A DNA stretch of 64,000 nucleotides from positions 310,001 to 374,000 of the forward strand of contig NZ_CP083590.1 in the NCBI RefSeq assembly GCF_020099395.1, written 5' to 3'. Position 1 is the stretch's first letter. Each line of letters begins with the position of its first letter. The notes under the pieces were generated by a model that was given only the letters and a program-made list of their open reading frames with translations, was not told the DNA's origin and did no database searches. A program made the translations under genes and the position numbers. Origin of the DNA: Streptomyces mobaraensis. GTDB lineage: Bacteria; Actinomycetota; Actinomycetes; Streptomycetales; Streptomycetaceae. Positions 59,937-64,000 of this stretch are shown here, piece after piece.

Positions 59937-60341
59937 ATGAAGCGCGTCATGGCGAGAACGCGGTGGGCCGTACGCACGGCCGTGGCCGCGGTGGGCACCC
60001 TGGCACTCTGCGCCGCGGTGGCACCGCCGGCCTCGGCGGACGGCGGCGACTGCGTCGGGCAGACCTGCCTGCAGGTCGACCGGAACGGCCTCTATGTGGC
60101 GCGGGCGACGGTCACCCCGCCCCCCGGCGCGAAGTTCTTCGGCCACTACCGGCTGTACGGCGGCGGCGTCGACAACAAGAGCGCGTCGCAGCACTGGCAC
60201 GAGGGGCTGCGCTACACGGTGGCCTGGGGCCGGGGCGTGCCGGACCACACCAAGATCTGCGCCGAGGGCTGGGAGCAGGTCGGCGGCCAGCTGAAGCCGC
60301 TCGGCAAGAAGTGCGTGGAGATCCGGAAGTCCGGTGGCTGA
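59937..60341 (+). CDS. Small secreted cysteine-containing protein
   Basis: 134 residues. A signal peptide (MARTRWAVRTAVAAVGTLALCAAVAPPASA) is followed by DGGDCVGQTCLQVDRNGLYVARATVTPPPGAKFFGHYRLYGGG and ICAEGWEQVGGQLKPLGKKCVEIRK. Four cysteines in the mature part can make two disulphides. I do not recognise the family. It converges on the VOC gene. Confidence 0.65.
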   Translation: MKRVMARTRWAVRTAVAAVGTLALCAAVAPPASADGGDCVGQTCLQVDRNGLYVARATVTPPPGAKFFGHYRLYGGGVDNKSASQHWHEGLRYTVAWGRGVPDHTKICAEGWEQVGGQLKPLGKKCVEIRKSGG

Positions 60342-60359
60342 CGGCGGCCCCGGCAGCCC

Positions 60360-60761
60360 TCATCCGTCGTAGGACTGCAACTCGACGAGGTTGCCCTCGG
60401 GGTCGCGGACGTGGGCCGTCCGCAGGGTCGGCCCCCACTCCGGCCGCTGGGCGGGGGCCGCGACCGCCGTGGCGCCGTGCCGCAGGCAGAGGGCGTAGCC
60501 GGCGTCGACGTCCGGGACGCGGCTGACGAGCATCGTCCGGTCGGCGGGGCCCGCTTCCGCCGCCGGCCCGGTGACGTCGGCCATGGCCCGGCGGTCGAGC
60601 AGCATCAGGACGCCCTCGCCGGCCAGGTCCCAGTGGGCGTAAGGCCCCTCCTCCGTGCCTTGGACCAGGCGGGCGCCGGTGAGTTCGGGCAGGACGGCGG
60701 CGTAGAAGCGGAAGGTCTCGGCGAACCGGCCGACGAGCAGCCGGGGGTGCAGTGCGTCCAT
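60360..60761 (-). CDS. VOC-family protein, possibly regulated by the divergent MarR
   Basis: 133 residues from the ATG at 60761, chosen because AGAGGAG lies nine bases before it; a GTG at 60770 has no spacing. DALHPRLLVGRFAETFRFYAAVLPELTGARLVQ and HVRDPEGNLVELQSYDG are the two ends of a single-domain glyoxalase-like fold with the His/Glu ligand pattern partly present. Metal-dependent resistance proteins and dioxygenases share the fold; its reaction is unknown. It faces a MarR regulator with 61 bases between, the common arrangement for regulator and target. Confidence 0.8.
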   Translation of the reverse strand: MDALHPRLLVGRFAETFRFYAAVLPELTGARLVQGTEEGPYAHWDLAGEGVLMLLDRRAMADVTGPAAEAGPADRTMLVSRVPDVDAGYALCLRHGATAVAAPAQRPEWGPTLRTAHVRDPEGNLVELQSYDG

Positions 60762-60800
60762 GTCACTCACTCCTCTAATAGTGGGTATGCCCCAATGATG

Positions 60801-60816
60801 GGTTGCAACCTACAAT
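60801..60816. promoter_or_regulatory. MarR operator overlapping a leaderless promoter
   Basis: GGTTGCAACC (60801-60810) is a perfect palindrome, followed at once by TACAAT (60811-60816), a strong -10 box six bases before the GTG at 60823. Binding of the repressor here would block its own promoter and probably the divergent one. Confidence 0.6.
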
Positions 60817-60822
60817 AGAGAC

Positions 60823-61284
60823 GTGACCGAGACACCCCCCACCCTCACCGCCCTGACGCCGTATCTGCTCTCCCGGATCGGCAAGAACGCGCGCGGCCGG
60901 GTCGCGGCGCGGCTGGCCGGCCGCGATCTGCGGATGTGGCACATGGCCGTGCTGGCCGCCCTCGCCGACTTCGGCCCGCACGCCCAACGGGAGCTCGCCG
61001 AGCGCCTGACGATCGACCCCAGCGACATGACGAAGATCGTGGACGACCTGGCCGCCCTCGGCCACGTCGAACGCACCCGCGACCCTCGCGACCGCCGCCG
61101 CCTCTCCGTCACCCTGTGCCCCGCCGGCGCCACGGAACTCGCCCGGCTCACCGATGACGTACGCGCCGCCCAGGACGAGCTCCTCGCCCCGCTGACCGTC
61201 CGGGAGCGGGAGCGGCTGCACACACTGCTCGACAAGGTCTTCCGGCACGGTGAAGATGCCGTGGACGAGCCGAGGCGGCCGTAG
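60823..61284 (+). CDS. MarR-family transcriptional regulator
   Basis: 153 residues from the GTG at 60823; the TACAAT box six bases upstream fixes this start as leaderless. The winged helix is at 28-95: AARLAGRDLRMWHMAVLAALADFGPHAQRELAERLTIDPSDMTKIVDDLAALGHVERTRDPRDRRRLSVTL, with the wing Arg-Asp-Arg pattern. It probably represses the divergent VOC gene. Inducer unknown; the usual ligands are phenols and drugs. Confidence 0.9.
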   Translation: MTETPPTLTALTPYLLSRIGKNARGRVAARLAGRDLRMWHMAVLAALADFGPHAQRELAERLTIDPSDMTKIVDDLAALGHVERTRDPRDRRRLSVTLCPAGATELARLTDDVRAAQDELLAPLTVRERERLHTLLDKVFRHGEDAVDEPRRP

Positions 61285-61293
61285 CCGCGTGCC

Positions 61294-62019
61294 TCACGCC
61301 CGCCTGGTGGCGACGGCCGCCAGGTAGAGGGGCGGCAGGAACCGTGTGCGCAGGGCGACGGGCGCACCGCAGACACCGGCCAAGTGCCGCAGCGCCGCGG
61401 GGCTGTACGCCTTGCGCAGGCTGACGACGGCGTCGTGCGCCTGGGCGGGGCCGCCACAGAGAAAGGCCGCGGGGACGGCCGCGAGGCAGGCGGGGTGGCG
61501 CCACAGGTCGATGACCAGGAGCCGCCGGGCGACGCGGGTACCCTCGCGCAGCACGTCCGCCGCGCCCCGGGGCGGCAGATGGTGCAGGGACTGGGTGAAG
61601 ACGGCGAGGTCGTAGGAGCCGTCGGGGGCGTCGATCGCGGTGGCGTCGAGCCGTGCGACGGTGGCCCGCGCGTGGCGGCCGAGCGGTCCCGCCCGCAGCG
61701 CCTCGACGAGGTCCGGGGCGACGTCGCTGACGGTGGCCCGGGCGGCCGGGTGCCGGTCGAGGACCCAGCGGGTGAGTCCGCCGTCCCCGGCGCCGAGTTC
61801 GAGGAAGCGCGGCTGGGGTACGTCCCGGAGCCCGTCCAGGACGAGGGTGCCGAACGTCCGGTGGGCGAGGGCGAGCCGTTCCAGCCGGGCCAGTCCGCGC
61901 AGCACCCGGCGGCGCCGGCCCGCCGTGTCGGCGCGGTCGAGGTACTCGGGGCGGTCGGTCTCGTACAGCCGGTCCCACCACGCGGCGCCGGGGCCGCCCC
62001 GGGGCATGTCGTCGGTCAC
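61294..62019 (-). CDS. SAM-dependent methyltransferase
   Basis: 241 residues from a GTG (an ATG four codons later, at 62007, is an alternative). Motif I is FLELGAGDGGLTRWVLDRHP, with VSDVAPDLVEALR and LAVFTQSLHHLPPRGAADVLREGTRVARRLLVIDLWRHPACL as later motifs. The second half includes AQAHDAVVSLRKAYSPAALRHLAGVCGAPVALRTRF, which resembles small carbon/oxygen methyltransferases. The substrate is unknown. It is antisense-adjacent to the MarR gene stop, ten bases away. Confidence 0.82.
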   Translation of the reverse strand: MTDDMPRGGPGAAWWDRLYETDRPEYLDRADTAGRRRRVLRGLARLERLALAHRTFGTLVLDGLRDVPQPRFLELGAGDGGLTRWVLDRHPAARATVSDVAPDLVEALRAGPLGRHARATVARLDATAIDAPDGSYDLAVFTQSLHHLPPRGAADVLREGTRVARRLLVIDLWRHPACLAAVPAAFLCGGPAQAHDAVVSLRKAYSPAALRHLAGVCGAPVALRTRFLPPLYLAAVATRRA

Positions 62020-62146
62020 AGTCGGCCAACGACCCGTTCGCGGCCCGGTCACGTCCGGGCCGGGGCGCCGGACCGCGCGGGCGCGGTGCGCAACCGTCCG
62101 CGCTCCCCCGGCGTCTTGTGCGAGGCTCCGGCGGTGATGACGCCGG

Positions 62147-62854
62147 GTGTCAGGGCTCGTGAGCGAAGGGACCGTGGGAGCAGTGGACGACATACGCAGG
62201 CCGGCCGCGACCGCCGTGCGGGAGGCGTCGGCCGGAGGGCCGGAACCGGCGCCGCGCCCGACGGGTCTGCTGGATCTGCGGGGGCGGGAACGGGCCCCCG
62301 CGCTGCTGGTGTACCCCGCCGACGCCGTGCTGGTCGTGTCGGGACTGCCCGGCAGCGGCAAGAGCACCCTGATCCGCCGCTGGTCGGGGGCCGCGTCGGT
62401 CGTCGACCCGAGGGACGCGCACGAGGACTGCGCGGCGGTGATGCCGACCTGGCTGCCGTACGCGGTGTACCGGCCGTGGGCGCGCCTGGTGTACGCCCGC
62501 CGGCTGTGGAACGCGGTCCGGGCGGGCGGGCCGCTGCTGGTGCACGACTGCGGCAGCCGGTCGTGGCTGCGGCGGCTGCTCGCCCGGGAGGCGGGGCGCC
62601 GGGGCCGCGAACTGCACCTGGTCCTCCTGGACATGGCGGCGGCCGACGCCCTCGCCGGCCAGGAGGCACGCGGGCGCTGGGCCCGGCCCCGCGTCTTCGA
62701 CCGACACCGGCGCGGGCTGCGACGGCTGTCGGACGCGCTCACCGCACCCGGCGCCGGGGAGCCGGGCGGGAGCCCGGTGCCCGAGGCGGCCTCGGTGGTC
62801 CTGCTGGACCGGACGACGCGCGAGCACGTGACGGCCGTCGCGTTCCGGCGGTAG
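62147..62854 (+). CDS. P-loop NTPase, kinase-like
   Basis: 235 residues if the GTG at 62147 is used; GTGs at 62159 and 62183 are alternatives. The Walker A motif VVSGLPGSGKSTLIRRW is near residue 66, followed by VVDPRDAHEDCAAVMPTWLPYAVYRPWARLVYARRLW. There is no transporter or helicase domain, and the acidic cluster after the P-loop resembles small-molecule or polynucleotide kinases of the Zeta-toxin/AAA_33 group. The phosphorylated substrate is unknown. Confidence 0.75.
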   Translation: MSGLVSEGTVGAVDDIRRPAATAVREASAGGPEPAPRPTGLLDLRGRERAPALLVYPADAVLVVSGLPGSGKSTLIRRWSGAASVVDPRDAHEDCAAVMPTWLPYAVYRPWARLVYARRLWNAVRAGGPLLVHDCGSRSWLRRLLAREAGRRGRELHLVLLDMAAADALAGQEARGRWARPRVFDRHRRGLRRLSDALTAPGAGEPGGSPVPEAASVVLLDRTTREHVTAVAFRR

Positions 62855-62929
62855 CGCGGCCGTTGTCAGACCCCTCTGTCACGATCGTTCGTGTGAGTAT
62901 CCGTGAGGGCGGGTGCGGGGAGGACAGCC

Positions 62930-63484
62930 ATGGGTTTCTTCGACGGCCGGGCGATGCCGGCCGAACACGAGCCGGACCGTCCGGAGTTCGTCGACCTGGG
63001 ACCGGCGGGCCCGCGGTACGCGGACGACGGGCCGCCGGCCGACCGGTACCTGCCGACGGTGCTTCCCCGGGTGGCGCGGGTGGCCGAGGGGCCGCGGGTA
63101 CGGGTGATGTTCACGGGCTGGGAGGTGTGGCCCGAGCAGGTGACGCTGTGTCTGCAGATCTTCTGGCGGCGCAGGCGGACGGACGAGGTGTACGGCGACG
63201 CCTGGTTCGCCCGGCCCGGCGCGGGAGCGCTCCGGGTGGGGCTGCGGCCTGCGGCCGGCGGTCCCGGCCTCACCCTGCGGGAGCACGGCACGGACCCCGG
63301 CGGGGCGTTCCACCGACCGGCACGGTTCCTGCTGTCGGCGGTGCCGGAGGGCGGGCCCTTGGTGCTGGTGCTGGAGTGGGCGGACGAGGGGATAGCGGAG
63401 ACGGCGGTGGCGCTGGACACGAGTGGCCTCGGGGAGGCGGCGCGGCGGGTGGTGGAGATATGGCCGGAGGGGCCTGGGGTTTGA
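62930..63484 (+). CDS. Conserved hypothetical protein
   Basis: 184 residues from the ATG at 62930 (GGGGAGGA before it). After an acidic N-terminus (FVDLGPAGPRYADDGPPADRYLPTVLP) the chain has an alternating beta pattern: RVRVMFTGWEVWPEQVTLCLQIFWRRRRTDEVYGDAWFA, GALRVGLRPAAGGPGL and PLVLVLEWADEGIAETAVALDT. It looks like a single small beta-sandwich domain. I do not recognise it; similar proteins are found in streptomycetes only by impression. Confidence 0.65.
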   Translation: MGFFDGRAMPAEHEPDRPEFVDLGPAGPRYADDGPPADRYLPTVLPRVARVAEGPRVRVMFTGWEVWPEQVTLCLQIFWRRRRTDEVYGDAWFARPGAGALRVGLRPAAGGPGLTLREHGTDPGGAFHRPARFLLSAVPEGGPLVLVLEWADEGIAETAVALDTSGLGEAARRVVEIWPEGPGV

Positions 63485-63524
63485 GGGGGGGGAGGCCCCT
63501 GTCCCTCCCCCAGAGGGGGCACCC

Positions 63525-64000
63525 TCACCGCCCCGGCCCCGCCAGCACCCGCCGCGCACGGGCAATGAGCGCCCGCCCCGCCGGACTCGTCGGACCATCC
63601 GTACGCCAGGCGAAAGCCAGCCGCCCCCGCAACGCCGGCGGGTCGATGGCCACAGAAACCAGCTCCGGCGCGCGGGAGGCGGCGAATTCGGCGGGCAGGA
63701 TCGCCGCCCCCAGCCCATGCGCGGCGAGTTCGGCGAGCGTGCCCGGATCACCCGCCTCCAGAGCGATCCGCGGCCGGAACCCGGCCGCGACGCACGCTTC
63801 GTCGAGCCGGGCCCGGAGCCCGGTGCCGCGCGGCAGGCTGATCAGGGGCCGGTCGCGCAGGGTGTCGAGGGAGACGACCGGGTGGACGGCGAGTTCATGG
63901 CCGGGGGCCACCGCGGCGACGATCGCCTGGTCCTCCAGGACGTGCAGGGAGATGCCGGCCGGGCCGTCCCGCCCCACGCTGATGATCGCCGCGTCGAAGC
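63525..64000 (-). CDS. LysR-type transcriptional regulator, C-terminal effector domain (5' part cut)
   Basis: The frame enters the window at its right end and stops at 63525, giving the last 157 residues. FDAAIISVGRDGPAGISLHVLEDQAIVAAVAPGHELA, then LRDRPLISLPRGTGLRARLDEAC and LAELAAHGLGAAILPAEFAAS with the family's final strand, are the effector-binding fold of LysR proteins. The DNA-binding HTH and the regulated gene lie outside the window. Confidence 0.85.
   Translation of the reverse strand, partial: FDAAIISVGRDGPAGISLHVLEDQAIVAAVAPGHELAVHPVVSLDTLRDRPLISLPRGTGLRARLDEACVAAGFRPRIALEAGDPGTLAELAAHGLGAAILPAEFAASRAPELVSVAIDPPALRGRLAFAWRTDGPTSPAGRALIARARRVLAGPGR

Overview
The window is chromosomal DNA of a Streptomyces or close relative. 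Its GC content is very high, third codon positions are almost all G or C, GTG starts and 4-bp ATGA/GTGA overlaps are common, and it carries the Streptomyces-type gas vesicle order gvpO-A-F-G-J-L-S-K, a WhiB protein, a SigB/SigF-type sigma factor and Tat-exported enzymes. I found no rRNA, tRNA, CRISPR array, insertion sequence, phage module or assembly-line biosynthetic cluster. Both ends cut a gene: a secreted HNH nuclease at base 1 and a LysR-type regulator at base 64000.

Layout. 1-8,400: nuclease tail, a PucR-type regulator facing an FMN 2-hydroxyacid oxidase/NAD 2-hydroxyacid dehydrogenase pair, a secreted propeller-like protein, a methyltransferase, an MmpS-like lipoprotein, a TetR/GNAT divergent pair and a Nei-type DNA glycosylase. 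8,400-17,900: SigJ-type ECF sigma factor, the stump of an Acg-like nitroreductase, a HelD/HelR-type motor, a mycothiol-dependent isomerase-family protein, an Orn/Lys/Arg decarboxylase and an erythromycin-esterase-family protein. 18,000-26,500: ABC ATPase plus FtsX-type permease, DUF4328 protein, ATP-dependent DNA ligase, secreted SLT lysozyme-like protein with an attenuator-like leader, and an asparagine-type permease. 26,800-35,900: a secreted protein-arginine deiminase with its own promoter, an SGNH hydrolase, an HxlR/quinone-oxidoreductase divergent pair, and a two-component system whose regulator gene is overlapped antisense by a PAP2 phosphatase gene. 36,000-46,400: alanyl-tRNA synthetase, small proteins, alpha/beta hydrolase, a second isomerase-family protein, a SpoIIE-type phosphatase and a nucleotide-sugar dehydrogenase.

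46,600-50,500 is the gas vesicle operon, preceded by a SigB-like promoter. 51,000-55,500 holds a flavin oxidoreductase and a phospholipase C, both with apparent Tat signals. 55,500-59,800 is a compact stress/signalling island: SRPBCC protein, CsbD, a small membrane protein, SigB/SigF-type sigma factor, WhiB-like protein and a MEDS-kinase. 59,900-64,000 has small secreted proteins, a VOC/MarR divergent pair, a methyltransferase, a P-loop protein and the LysR fragment.

The points most worth following are the secreted arginine deiminase with complete catalytic residues and an exact -35 promoter; the gas vesicle operon with a SigB-like promoter and a fivefold 12-residue repeat on GvpL; the stand-alone alanyl-tRNA synthetase behind a perfect palindrome; the histidine kinase with a C-terminal extracytoplasmic domain; the antisense-overlapping PAP2 gene; and the SLT leader with two mutually exclusive hairpins. 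Several genes share one leaderless arrangement, a TAnnnT box six or seven bases before the start codon.
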